Positions 11,996 through 23,280 of a DNA stretch of 64,000 bases are shown here, piece after piece. This stretch comes from Nemophila menziesii (lineage: Eukaryota; Streptophyta; Magnoliopsida; Boraginales; Hydrophyllaceae). The DNA is taken from the NCBI GenBank assembly GCA_029959085.1, contig JARWIR010000008.1:9238001-9302000 (forward strand), written 5' to 3'. Numbering within the stretch: position 1 is the stretch's first letter; every line of letters begins with the position of its first letter. Below the pieces are notes generated by a model. That model saw only the letters and a program-made list of their open reading frames with translations. It made no database searches and had not been told where the DNA came from. The position numbers and the translations under genes were made by a program.

Positions 11996-14000
11996 ATGAC
12001 CACCCACAATCATGTAGTAGATCTTGGAGTATTTCTACCCTTAAGTTTGGATCTTCGACCTTATATTTGAGAAGTTTTGGTGAGTTTTCTTTGAATTTAT
12101 ATTAATTGTGGAAGTATGAGATGTTATGTGATTTTTATATTTTTTTACGAATTTGTGTTTTTTTAAGCATGATGATCATTCTTTTATTTATGGTGAATTT
12201 AGGGATCTAAAGGAATGCTTGGTGTAAAGCGACCATTATTTGAAGAAAAAGTGTTGGGTAATTTAAAAATGTTAAAGTTTTAGAAAAGTTTAAAGTTTTT
12301 TAGATTAATTGATAATTCTTGTAGTGTTTATTATATTGTAATTGGTTTAAAAGAAACAAGATCTAATGGGTACATGTAGACCCTGAAGTACATCCTAAAA
12401 ATAATTAGGATATCATCATTGAACAGTAAATGTAAACTCTTTTATTTTAATTTCTAGATAGATCCCATTAATTTTGAACTAATTAATTATGATATCTAAA
12501 AAACGATTTAACCGGAATATAGTGTAAGATAGTAATTAATATATTTTAATGTAGTGTGATTAATGTGATTCTCAACTTTCCTACGGTCTTTTTTAACAGA
12601 GCTCATTTTTAATGTTATACAATTGTGCGTATGTTCTCTACTTATTTAGGAATAAGTTTTATCTTAAAGTATTAAAAAACTCATTAATATTCAAGTTTTA
12701 ATAACTTGCACACATGTATATTTATATAATGATGACTTATTGTCATATCAAGAATGGGATCGGGATCATTGTTTATGGCGTTTCAAATAATCGCAGAGTT
12801 GCAATTAAGAAGTTATATGATGTAAGTTATTGTTATGTGATAATATAATATGTAATGTTGTATGTGCTCCTCTCTATATAACTCTTACGAGTTGTTCAAG
12901 GGAATCTTGAACATTTTATATTCATAGACATGTTTGTGTATCTGTCAAAAGAATTTCTATTGATGTATTAGTATGTTTTATAATGAGTATTATGTTTTTA
13001 TTGTGAAAGTTTGATGCATAAATACTTTTTCAGTGATTATAAAGCTAGGTGTTATAATGATGCAGCCTATTCTAAACTCAACTCTGCTGAATTTATTGAA
13101 AACTGTCGTGAATTGGAGAACATATTATTTCCACCTTCATCCACAAGTAACAAATCTGTGGGCCCTACGAGATACGGTTTCTCTATACCAGAAAACACAC
13201 TAACGGATGCTTTTGTGCATCCTCATGGAAAAGTGTCTTTAGGTCCTATTTTCTTTCACCCTTCGAATTGATGCTTTTGCAAACGAATATAACTATGTAC
13301 AGACTTCCAGGTATGTCTAGAATTTTATAGAGACATTGATTTTGAAGTTTGACTACCAGTGTCTGAGTATTATTTAGCCTATTACATGAACATTTTATAT
13401 TTCACGCATTCTTATAAAGATTTGATGTTCATTGTGTCCAAAATAGGATTGAAATGGGAAAAAGTTGGTCCGGCGTCAATAACTCAGACTAGGTACAAGG
13501 GAGAGAATATTTGATGAGCAAGGATTGGAAAGGATTTCAAAATGTCAAGTTGAAGGAAGATTTCGACGAGAGTTTGAGTAGGGACCTGCCTGCAATTGTA
13601 AACAGTAGCAGAAAAATATCCCTAGCAAAGGGGGTGGTCCGTGTAGATGCTAACAGGGACCTTTTTGAAAATTCTAAGAATAATGAGCACAATAACACAA
13701 TCTCTGCCCCTTAAGTGTGCAGCAAGGGATCTATCAGGGACCTATCTGCAAATTCTAACATCAAATGAATACAGAAGTCTTGAAGCAATCAGGGTCAAGT
13801 TAGAAATGAAATGGAGAAGTAGAGATCTTGCATTGACAGTGAGTTCTTGGGTAAAAAAGCAAATGATTCAGAAAAAAGCGATTGTTCATCTCGATAGCAT
13901 GCATCCATTGGTTCTACTTCCGCCAATACTGCTAAACCATATTGAGAGTGTGATAAACAGTAGAGGGGAAATGCTACACATATGGAGCGACAAGAAATAG
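11996..14000 (+). pseudogene. Gene b, block A copy: multi-exon pseudogene, diverged paralogue of gene a
   Basis: Exon 1b (11996-12079) aligns with gene-a exon 1 but has a stop and frameshift in the homologous frame. Exon 2b (12716-12821) ends in a consensus GTAAGT donor; its acceptor CAG is CAT here. Exon 3b starts after CAG at 13034 and reads DYKARCYNDAAYSKLNSAEF, then a proline/serine-rich part to TGA 13269. A further exon (about 13243-13308, FTLRIDAFANEYNYVQTS) has a good CAG|GTATGT donor. It joins in frame to 13447 onward, reading through MSKDWKGFQNVKLKEDF. Several stops in 13447-14000 are shared with the block B copy, so decay predates the duplication. Family not recognised. Confidence 0.45.
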
Positions 14001-14191
14001 AGCATGTGAAACCGAGAAAAACTAAGGGGTGTATTTAGACTAGGAACGTCTATGATGTCCTTATGATTAAGTTATGGGTGATCGACTTTTGGGCTTTTGG
14101 AGACTAATATCATCATGTCCTATAGAAAAGGTGTATCTAATTTTTCATCCAAAGAATTCATTGAGGTCATATTAATCAAAAATACCCTAAG

Positions 14192-14200
14192 TATATAAAG
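14192..14200 (+). promoter_or_regulatory. TATA-like box with CT-rich leader
   Basis: The string gtatataaaggg lies in an otherwise mixed context and is followed 20-80 bp later by a pyrimidine-rich leader-like stretch (ccctattactcttccggc). It is conserved at 53872-53880. No clear coding region follows, so it may be a promoter remnant or part of an old LTR. Confidence 0.3.
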
Positions 14201-15564
14201 GGAATCTAACCCTTTTCCATCCCTATTACTCTTCCGGCTTTCTCTCTGCTAACTTTCTCCTTCCTGGAAGGCAATTTCTTTCTCCTCGAAGGGCGATTTT
14301 CCGTACACAGCAATTTCAGTGAACAACTCAACAAAACTAGTATTTAAGTGAAGTTAAATCTAAAGAATCATTATAATATAGGATAACCAAAATCCAAGTA
14401 AGAGTAAATGTTTGTGTTTAACAATAGAGAGTATAAATATAAATGATAGTTTTCAGTAATTTGTAGTGTAACTATGTAAGTTTAATTTTTTGGCTAAATA
14501 TTTGATGTATTTATATTGTAAAATCTATTGGATGGTACGATAGAGAGCGGTCTTCCTTAGTAATGCAAAAGTTGGGTGAGTAATCTCTGTGTCTTTCTTC
14601 AAAATTTGTCCTTTCTTCGTACTTCATAGCTTCATAATCTAATTCAAATATGAAAGTATATTTCACATGTTTATGGGTTCAGTTTTACATATGTATAGTT
14701 GTGTGGAAGATTTTTAATCTGTTTTACCGCTATATATATATATATATATTATGTATATTTTGCATATGTATATATTGATTTATATACATATTCGAACTTG
14801 AAGAAGAATCTTGAATCATGGGGTTCTGAAGTAATCACCCAAAGGCTATTTACAATTTAAAATGATATAATTTGTATTAATATGAGTTTCCATATGTATA
14901 TTATTGTGTATTTGTATAACTATATGGATTCTATATTGTCTATAAGATGCAAATACCCTAGTTTGTATAGTTTATAATAATCTTAACAAAGTATACTATT
15001 TTGGTTTAATTGCACCTTTACTCTCTTATGTTATGTGAAATAACTATATATTCTAATGTGTTCAAAAAAAAATAACAAACATTTGTGAATATAGATCTCC
15101 CTAGGGGTATTTTTCCTATTCTTTGGAACGTGTATTTAATACTTTCCAAAACACTCTGTTCACATGCCACAGTGACAAATGGTAAAATTACCTCTAATAT
15201 TTTCACATACCACATAGAAAAATGGTACAATTACCTCAATTATTTTCTCTTGCACATATATAAATATTGTTCTTATTGTTGTTCAAGGATTGCTGGAGGA
15301 ATGCTTTAATGTCCGATATAGATGATAGTATCAAACATATGCTACATTTGTAGGTAAGATTGTAACTTTTTCGCATATAATCATGATTTAACTTGTTAAT
15401 GAAGGCCTAGGTAAAAGTAACTCATGCCGGACAAATGAAAAAATAAATCCTATTGTTTTCTTATATAGCCATGTCTAACACATAGCTTATTAGGTATTAA
15501 ATTGTTACATTTGCAAGAAAAATAAGTGTTTTTGTAAAAAGTTCAATTGATATGGCTGTAAATT

Positions 15565-15759
15565 TCACCCTAGTCTATGTTTTGAACGTTCACCTAATAT
15601 AGTTTTGCACCCTTTCAATAATTTATTAGTAGTTGCCTTATGAATCATCATCAACATATTACGTAATCCATCATAGGTTTTTCGATATCCTAGAACAACA
15701 TTTAGTCCTTTATGACTCAAACATAACAAAGTACCGTAGTCCAGTAAACCATAAAACAA
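15565..15759 (-). other. 64-codon ORF kept in both duplicate blocks
   Basis: Minus-strand ORF beginning MFYGLLDYGTLLCLSHKGLN. The matching ORF at 55230-55424 has the same start, stop and length with a handful of amino-acid changes. Because the flanks are equally similar, conservation may only reflect recent duplication. No known domain seen; probably a fragment of a larger lost frame. Confidence 0.15.
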
Positions 15760-15839
15760 ATTTGATTTTCATCAGTTGAGTACAAAATTTTCATGAATGA
15801 GCTCAAATAAAGCCAAAATACATTTGAATTAATATTATG

Positions 15840-16110
15840 TTAAATTTAGGATATAATATAATATAGGTTATTTTTCTTAATATAGGACTTATAGTGTAAT
15901 TAAATAAATATTAATAATAATTTAAAGACATGTAGTACAATTTTGCATAATATAGGGACATGTAAAGTAACTTTTTCATAATATTAGACATATAGTGTAA
16001 CTTTTGTATAATATAGGGATATATAGTGCAACTAAATTATAAAACAATAATTTAGGGGCATGTGGTGTAGTTATTCATAATATAGGTCCTTAGAGTTCAA
16101 TTAACACAAA
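15840..16110. repeat. Degenerate minisatellite (period about 35-40 bp)
   Basis: Repeated variants of cataatatagggacatgtagtgtaac appear about six times with drift in spacing. The same array is at about 55510-55760, and a related short piece lies at about 37250-37350, outside the duplicated blocks. Confidence 0.5.
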
Positions 16111-18669
16111 ATTGTTAGAAACAACTTATATATTTTATCATTGTAGGACATTATAGCTCATTACTTTCAGCATATATAATTGAACTTAAGCTAAAATCAA
16201 GATTTGATAAACAACTATTACCAGAGACCTTAAATATGTTATTTCAACCCCATATGAAGTTTGTCAAACCAAAACCAGAGGCTTCCTTTTGTTATGTTCC
16301 TTTAGTTACGTATTTTTCTTTATATATTAAGTCATTGATTATGGCTCACTATTTAAAGTACACTGCGTTTAAAATTTTCTTCATTGAAAATATAAAATTT
16401 CAAAAGGAGTAACAAAGTTTACCTAACCAAAGAAAACATATGGGGAATGTCAACTTTATTATATACAAACAAATAAGAAATGGTATGCTATCATCTGTTA
16501 TACCTTTCCCAAGATAATAAAACTACAGTGTTAGTTGTTTAAAGAGTATCCGTGTTCTCAAGCTTTCAGATAATAGTTTTTTTGGCATATTTTATAAAGG
16601 TTTAATTATTTGTGGTGGATTATTTTTAATATACTAAATACTCACTTTTTGTTTGAGTTTTTCGAAGAGTAGATTTTGAAGAACTTCTGATTGGCAATGT
16701 TTCAACTCTTAATTGGGGAATATATTTTAATCTTTTGAGAGAGATGCAAAATTATATCCCAAAAAAAAAAATTATTTAATTAATCGAATTATCTTACACA
16801 AATACAATATTCTAAGTAGATTTGTTGCTTTCTTTCTCTTTTGTTACATATATTTTTTTACTTAAACTTCATTTTATATCATATGAAAATTCTTGAGTCT
16901 CAAACGAGTCTTAATGAACTCCAAAATACCTTAATAAACTCAAATCAGGTTTAAAAAAACTAAAATAAGCCTTAAGGAACTTTAACAACATGATAAATAT
17001 TTTCAATTTTTGGTTGGATAATGTATTACAAACGAATCGAGATTTGGTCAAGCTCAAGCTTAAAAAAAATTTACAAGGCAAATCTAAACTAATTTAGTGG
17101 GTCATAACTAGAGGCCTGCAACAAACTAAATAGACATTAGGAAACTAAAATAACATAATATTTTTTTTAAGTAACACTGAAGCCCTATATTCAATTTTAT
17201 GTATGAACACCCTATATTATAAAGTAAATCAAAGAGGATTGGCAAACTCAGAAATAATAATGATATAAGCTCTGATTGAAATGGGAGTAAAGAAGCATAC
17301 CTGCCGATGATAAAGAGTTGATGGCAGTGGAAATGGATAACATTTATAGGAGTGTAAGGTGGGAGATCTTGGCTCATTGGATGTGCGAGAAAATATTATA
17401 GCCTCCTGTTTTTATTTATATTAGAATGTATTCCATCTGATAATTCTATGTGTGTTTTGATTATATAATCAATAGTCAAATTGATGAAGGGCATGGGGAC
17501 ATAATAGAATGGACCCACCTTTAATCAAATGTTAGAAAATATAGAGGAATTTAGGAGATATTTTAGGTTACTAATCTGATTTGAACAATTCAATTTTTTG
17601 TTTAAAATAGATCTAAAGGCTAAAAATTATATAAAATAAATTAAAAACTAAAAAAATATAGAGAAAAATAGAAGATATTTTAGGTATTTTTTTCTTCTCC
17701 CATATTATATAGATATTTCATATGTTGATATGATTTATCTTTATTCTTTATGGTAAAGTTTATTTTATGTCTTTATATATTATCTATACTGTTGTAAAGG
17801 AACCATTAATCATCCCTTTAAAATAGTTTATTAAATTTATTTAGGTTATCTACATTAGTTGTATATGTATCTTATGCATATCCTCTAATATATCTAATAT
17901 ATGGATTGTTATATTAGACATATCATTATATATATGATGTGGATATCAGTTGATATCGCATAACTTGTTTCGTTATTGAATTATATAAAGCAATATCGCA
18001 TGAACCCTTGAAACATAAATCTTATAGGGTTTACACTCATATGGTATATATATCTTCTTTTAATATGGAATAACCTATCAAATGATGAAAAATTGTCAAA
18101 ATGTATATAGTTATATATATTGTAAAATTCTAACTTGATCAAATAAAGATTTTATTCTTATTGATATGTTTTGTAATTTCACGTGAATAAACAAAAATCA
18201 GTTTTGAAAAACTAAGAGTAAGTACCTTTTGTATTATGGACACATTTTTTATTTCACTATTGCATACAAGTCCACTAATTATTTACACAATTTTTTTGAG
18301 GTTTATTCTCCTTTGTCAAAAGGTTCAGTTTGATATATTACTCGATCATTAATATGGTCAAGTGACTTTAACAATCATATAGGTTAATTAATGTATATTT
18401 ATAACTACTTATAGTATTAAGTACCTGAATATTTATAATTACTTAAAAACCAAATATTTTATTTAGTTATACAACTCTACAAAAATGGAAGTAAAAAATA
18501 TATTGATCATTATCAAATAATATGTGTAAATGATCATTCAAAATATATTAGATAAAAGCCACGATCTTGAATCAAAGTACATTCAAATGACCAACTATAA
18601 AATTTGGTTATATATAAAAAACGCAACCAGTCTAATTCAGACCCACATGGTAAATATGAACGTATGATA

Positions 18670-18671
<2 letters not shown>
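16111..18671. other. AT-rich intergenic DNA
   Basis: No coding region, RNA gene or mobile-element end recognised. A minus-strand 83-codon frame at 17126-17377 has no family resemblance and is interrupted in the duplicate at about 56850-57020; a TATA-like tataaatg at about 17340 on that strand is conserved there. Confidence 0.5.

Positions 18672-18727
<56 letters not shown>
18672..18727. repeat. (AT)n microsatellite at right border of block A
   Basis: Uninterrupted AT dinucleotide tract of about 28 repeats. Sequence to its left matches block B; sequence to its right (aatagcgaaaaaattcat) does not. It therefore marks the right limit of the duplicated block. The short IYIYIY-type ORFs here are artefacts of the repeat. 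Confidence 0.95.
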
Positions 18728-18729
<2 letters not shown>

Positions 18730-18788
18730 GCGAAAAAATTCATAAAAGACTTCATGTGCGTCTTAGGTAAAGACTTCATGTGCGAAAA

Positions 18789-18960
18789 ATGCATGATAGG
18801 TGTATGTGTATATTAGTTCCTAGAGTTTTGCTATATGAGATTTATTTTAAGAATTGCTTTAGGTTTATTTGCTAGCTTCTACCTTCTATTGCAATGACTT
18901 TCTTACCCCTTTGTTTTAATTTTGCTTTGTCGGGACGACAAAGGTTTGAGTTGGGGGTCT
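18789..18960 (+). mobile_element. Athila 3-prime internal remnant lying upstream of the 5-prime LTR
   Basis: Nearly identical to 30303-30474 (two differences seen by eye). That region is the internal DNA and polypurine tract (tttgagttgggggtct) just before the 3-prime LTR. Such sequence should not lie outside a simple 5-prime LTR. It shows that this LTR was once also the 3-prime LTR of another, now truncated, element copy. The left edge at about 18789 abuts DNA that contains a gacttcatgtgcg duplication. Confidence 0.8.
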
Positions 18961-20493
18961 TGATGTCTCCCTAAATGTTCTAATTTTATGCCCTTGGGAG
19001 ACATCATTTTTTGTGTTTATTCGTTTATTTTGATAGACTTTTGGACTAACCCTCTTTTATTTCTAGCATTTTTTTATTTCTTATACTGTTGCGCGTAATA
19101 TTGCGTATTTTAGTGAAACGTTTGTAGGTTTTGAATGTTAGCTAGAAGAGGAATCCGAGAAGAAAGTCAAAGATCGTGATATGGAGTCAAACCTTGAAGA
19201 TAAATCCCGAAAAGAATTATATTTTGAAGTTGCAAATCTTGAAACAGACCAAATATTTCTTATTTCGAGGAACTTACGAGTTGATTTAGCCGCTGACCTT
19301 TGAAAATATTGTGTTCCTTATCGAGTTACGGAAATTTAGCATGTGATTTTAGGTCAATCGGAGTTATAACGAATCGGCTAGAGCTATTTTAGTGAAGGTG
19401 GTGCAGCAGTTACGGGATTTTGGGCTAAGATAATGGACTTGGGCCTTTATGATTTCATTTAATTACTAACCTAAAGGCCTAGTCCGAATTTTGGAGTATA
19501 AATAAGGGTTTTGACTTCTATTTTACACACAATTTACTTTTTACAAAAGAAAACATCATAGAGAAGTCAAGGAAGCAGGAAAGCTAGAGAACTGGAGACT
19601 GTCTATATCTCCAACTCACAGCTAACTCAATTTCGGAATTAAGTTTTTCTTTAAGTTCTTTCTGTAAAACAATATAAATTCGTCTTTTAATTTAGTATTT
19701 CTTTTTTCTTTAATTAAGATCTAAATCCTTTAAGTACTTGAGAATGCTTAATGGGTGAATCCTAAAACTATTGAATTTCATATGTTTAAATTTGGGTTTT
19801 AATAAATTAAATCGAATTGGGTCTTTTACATTATTCTGTAATTTATGATTATTTACTGCTTTTGGAGTAGCTAACTAAGAACATGTGTTAGTATCTAGGC
19901 TATTCCACATATGTGGCGTGTGGATCATTCTGACGGAGGGTTTAGGTATGGAATTAATTACTCAATATAAGGTATAAACTATTTGACTTTGACGAGCGTA
20001 GTTAATCTTAGGGCCAATGAGGTAATCTTAGGTATGGATCATATTTACCCTGACGGGACTGGTGACACTCTAGAATATCTTTGTAGTCCACCCTGACGGG
20101 TGTACAGAGACTCTTGAATCCCAACCAATGTCAATTGACCAATTTGACCCTTAAACAACATATGATATGAAATAGAGTTAGGAGGATCCCTTGCGTCTCT
20201 CAAGTACTGCCTGCTCACACTTGCGTCTTACCTTTATATACTTGCGTTTAGTTATTTATTTACATTTTCGCATTAGTTTTTCATACTTAGAATTAATACA
20301 AACCAACCAACCAACTATTAAAACTTTTACTTGCTTTCATAAGTGCAACCATTCATTACTTGATAAGCATTGTAGTTAACCAAACCGTCCCTGAGAACGA
20401 ATCAATTATCACTATTATTACTTGGGACAACCATACACTTGCGGTTGTGGTTCACTTACTTATTGCATTATTTTTATAACACACAAAGGACCA
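18961..20493 (+). repeat. 5-prime LTR of Athila element
   Basis: Begins TGATGTCTCCC and ends GGACCA, about 1.53 kb; collinear with 30475-31920. It carries a TATA-like tataaata at 19497-19504 (context gagtataaataaggg) followed by the probable transcription start region. The terminal TG...CA is conserved. Confidence 0.9.
19497..19504 (+). promoter_or_regulatory. LTR TATA box
   Basis: Motif tataaata in the 5-prime LTR. The region around it (about 19427-19558) is absent from the 3-prime LTR, so only this LTR keeps a recognisable core promoter. Confidence 0.5.
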
Positions 20494-20502
20494 CCAAGTT
20501 TT

Positions 20503-20520
20503 TGGCGCCACTATTGGGGA
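20503..20520 (+). other. Primer-binding site, tRNA-Asp type
   Basis: The string tggcgccactattgggga begins nine bases after the LTR end. It corresponds, with a few mismatches, to the complement of the 3-prime end of tRNA-Asp used by Athila elements. Confidence 0.8.
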
Positions 20521-20765
20521 CGGTAGCGTGTGACCACGGTGTTTATCCTTTAGTGATAGTTGCATTTGTTTTTATTTTTATCAGTTTTACGCTTTTTGTT
20601 TGTTCATCTTTTTCAGGTTTTTAGGATTGGTGTATCCGAAGGAGACTCTTTAAGGATCTAGAGCCATCACCTCCGATCCTTAATAATCCCGAATAATTAA
20701 TCAGACTTGCTAACAAGAGAAGAAAAGAACAAGAAGCTAGAGAAGTAGAAGAATTAGCGAACATA

Positions 20766-22320
20766 ATGGAAAATATTAATATTCAGAACCAAGAGAACCC
20801 AGGAGTTCCACCAAACGGGAATGGTCAGCCACTAGTTCCTCCAGGAATCCCTAATCCTCTGATTCCACCTGTCATTCCTAATCCTCCAGTCCAAGTTCAA
20901 ATAGCCGACCCATGGTTTCTTACCGGTCCAGTAGAAGAACCATTCCTTGTCGCTCCTCTTGGGATTGGCCCAGCTGATATCGATGTTCCGAGATTCCGTA
21001 CAGATTCGGGTATGCTAGCTCAATTTCAGAATTTCAGAAACTTTTGAGGCACGCCCGGAGAAGACCCACTTCGCACGGTACAAAAAATTATGCAGATTTG
21101 CGATTCATACATCACACAAGGGGTAACAAGGGAGCAAATGTATTATGCTACATTCAGATTTTTCTTAATAGATGGAGCGAGTGATTGGCATGATTCGCAA
21201 GAACCAGGGAAGATTACGAATTGGGAAAAGTTACAGGCTGCATTTTTCGACAGATATTATCCGTCCAACATAAGGTTAGATGCTCAACTTGAGTTAACAC
21301 ATTTCAAGCAAGAATATGATGAAGCGTTGGGTAGAAGTTGGTCAAAATTTCAAAAATGTTTACGAAGAGTCCCTAATCATGACCTTTCAGAACAACAACA
21401 ATTGAAAATTTTCTATAATAGTCTTGAGGGGAGTTCGAGGAAAGACTTAGGTTTGTTGTGTGGTGGTGCGTTTTTACGAGTTCAACCTGCATATGCGAGA
21501 ATTATTTTGGATAGAATAGTTGATAATGAAGTTGGGTGGAATACCGTAAGAACACCAGTTAAAGGAGGAGTTAATAATGTCAACATTGAAGAGAAGTTCA
21601 ACTCCATAGAGAACGAGATACAAACCACATTAGAACAACAGTTGAGACAACTTACTTTAGCCGTGAAAGAGGGTTTTTCGAATAAAAGAGATGAGGTAAA
21701 GGTTGCGCAAGAAGTGTATGGATGTGAGTATTGTGGTGTGAATGACAACGATTGGGAGAATTGTCAGAATAATCAAGAGTCTGTGATGTTTGTCTCCAAC
21801 AGAGGAAACTTTAATTCGAGTGGTAATGGATATCAGCCTAACAGAAACCATCCTGGATTTCAATATTCCAATCCTAATGGGGTAGCCAATCCTACATACG
21901 CATATCAGCCACGTCCCCAAGGTAACAACTTCAATCCAATACCACATAATAATTATCAAGGAGGGCAGAATCAGGGAAATTATGTTCAGAGACAAGCTCC
22001 TCAAAAGTTATAACGAAACCATGAACCAAAAAGCCTTACCCGCTAACCCACAAGAAGGTGTAATTAGCCTTCAGAAAACCGTTGAGAACTTAATTGCTCT
22101 TCAGACGCAAGCTATTCAGAATCAACAAGCGTCTGACGCAAATATCAAACTATTAGAGAACCTAATGGCTCAAATCAAAAAACAACTTAATCAACGTCCA
22201 CAAGGGCAACTCCCTAGTGACACGGAGAATCCGAGACAACATGAAGATTGCAAAGCTGTTACTCTCAGAAGTGGTAAGAACCTCCCTCCACCTCCTTTTC
22301 TTGTTATGAAAGAGAAATAA
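20766..22320 (+). pseudogene. gag: Athila gag, broken
   Basis: Starts MENINIQNQENPGVPPNGNG with a proline-rich amino end, then the retrotransposon gag core (DWHDSQEPGKITNWEKLQAA and the following helical part). A Cys cluster (CEYCGVNDNDWENC, about 21722-21766) resembles a zinc knuckle, but its histidine is missing. An in-frame TGA at 21045-21047 stands where a CGA codon would fit, a C-to-T change. Near 22000 the frame shifts and continues at 21982-22320, ending in the linker AVTLRSGKNLPPPP. Gag would form the particle; this copy cannot yield a full protein. Confidence 0.9.
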
Positions 22321-23280
22321 GTTCCAAGAAAATAAAAGGATGTGGTTGAGAAAGACAAAGATGTTGAGGTTGAATAAATAGAGAGGCCGATTGAGGGTAC
22401 AAAAAAGAAAGATGATGTTATAAGTAATCACCCTCCTCCACCATTTCCATCTCGAGTTCAGAAAAAGGGTGATTTGGCCGATTATTATAAGTTCTTCAAT
22501 AGAGTGAGAGGCCTTAGTATTAACATTCCATTATTGGAAGCCATCCGAGATATTCCCAAGTATGCAAAGTTTTTGAAGAGAGCTCTCACTAACAAAAGAC
22601 CGTATTGTGATAATGAGATGATTGGTCTTCCTGAAGAATGTAGTGCTATTTGTCAAAGTAAATTACCTCCAAAGTTACTTGAGCCTGGGAGTTTCACAAT
22701 TCCGATATCGATTGGAGAAGAATGGAAAGGTAAAGCACTATGCGATTTGGGTGCAAGCATCAACCTTATGCCCAAATCAATCTTTGATAAGCTGAAAATT
22801 GGAGAAGCAAGACCTACCTCTATGGTCTTGCAAATGGCGGACCGATCTCTTGCACATCCAGAAGGCCGAATTGAAGATGTCCTTGTTAAGGCAGGTACGT
22901 TAGTATTTCCCGTCGATTTTGTTATACTTGAATACGACGCTGATAGGAATGTCCCCATTATTTTGGGAAGACCATTCCTAGCCATGGGGCATACATTGAT
23001 TGATGTAGAAAACGGTGAATTGAAAATGAGAATCCAAAACGAGGAGGTCAAATTTAATGTGTTCCGAGCTATGAAGTTTCCAGATTCTCAAGAAGATTGC
23101 TTTCGAATGGATGTAGTTGAGAATGCCACACAAGAGGTATATAGTGGATTTACTTATGATGATATCTTGCAGGAAGCTTTAACTATTGATGCACCTGAGT
23201 TCATGGAAGAGCTTGCCGAAACAGTGGAAGCTCTTAATTCTGAGAATCCGAAGTATAGGCGTCCTGCTATGAACCTGTGA
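22321..23280 (+). pseudogene. Athila protease region of gag-pol
   Basis: Same frame as the last gag piece, but stops at 22318-22320, 22333-22335 and 22375-22377 separate them. From 22474 the frame is open for 268 codons. The aspartic protease signature CDLGASINLMP lies at about 22740-22772, the flap-like segment at about 22910-22935 and ILGRPFL at about 22960-22980. The frame closes at TGA 23278 by a frameshift; pol resumes in the overlapping frame at 23277. Confidence 0.9.

Larger units (their letters stand above)
7793..12068 (+). repeat. Tandem unit A2 (complete, about 4.28 kb)
   Basis: Last unit of block A. At its right end the diverged first exon does not return to the unit start but runs into its own intron and downstream exons (gene b, from 12069). 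It contains the small tail ORF (8060-8173), the only gene-a copy with every splice signal intact (8758-9899), and the antisense gag remnant. It shares private sequence with unit B1 (gaatatgttctctac near 9345 and ggtgttactttggtac near 10360), so block relations are not simply collinear. Confidence 0.92.
12069..18671 (+). repeat. Block A flank, duplicated at 51743-58321
   Basis: The sequence right of the array is colinear with 51743-58321 over about 6.6 kb, with scattered substitutions and small indels. It begins in the intron after exon 1b and contains gene b (11996-14000), a TATA-like promoter near 14192, AT-rich DNA with a degenerate minisatellite (15840-16110), and ends at an (AT)n tract. 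Apart from the entries listed separately, 14300-18671 shows no convincing coding sequence. Confidence 0.9.

Noticed and set aside
1..12068. Array as a classical satellite DNA
   Set aside because: Unit length, exon-like content and only three copies per block fit tandem gene duplication better.
12730..12821. Exon 2 of gene b as a protein-kinase ATP-binding loop (IGIIVY...VAIKK)
   Set aside because: The spacing and glycines only loosely fit, gene-a copies lack the glycines, and no later kinase motif (HRD, DFG) follows.
18534..18816. ORFs with long YIYIYI runs on both strands
   Set aside because: Produced by the (AT)n tract.
18789..18960. LTR start placed at 18789 because similarity with the 3-prime side begins there
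   Set aside because: The polypurine tract at 18947-18960 and the TG...CA ends place the LTR at 18961; the extra similarity is internal sequence.
21482..23051. Minus-strand ORFs across gag and protease (21482-21748, 21657-22004, 22162-22431, 22653-23051)
   Set aside because: Shadows of the plus-strand retrotransposon frames.
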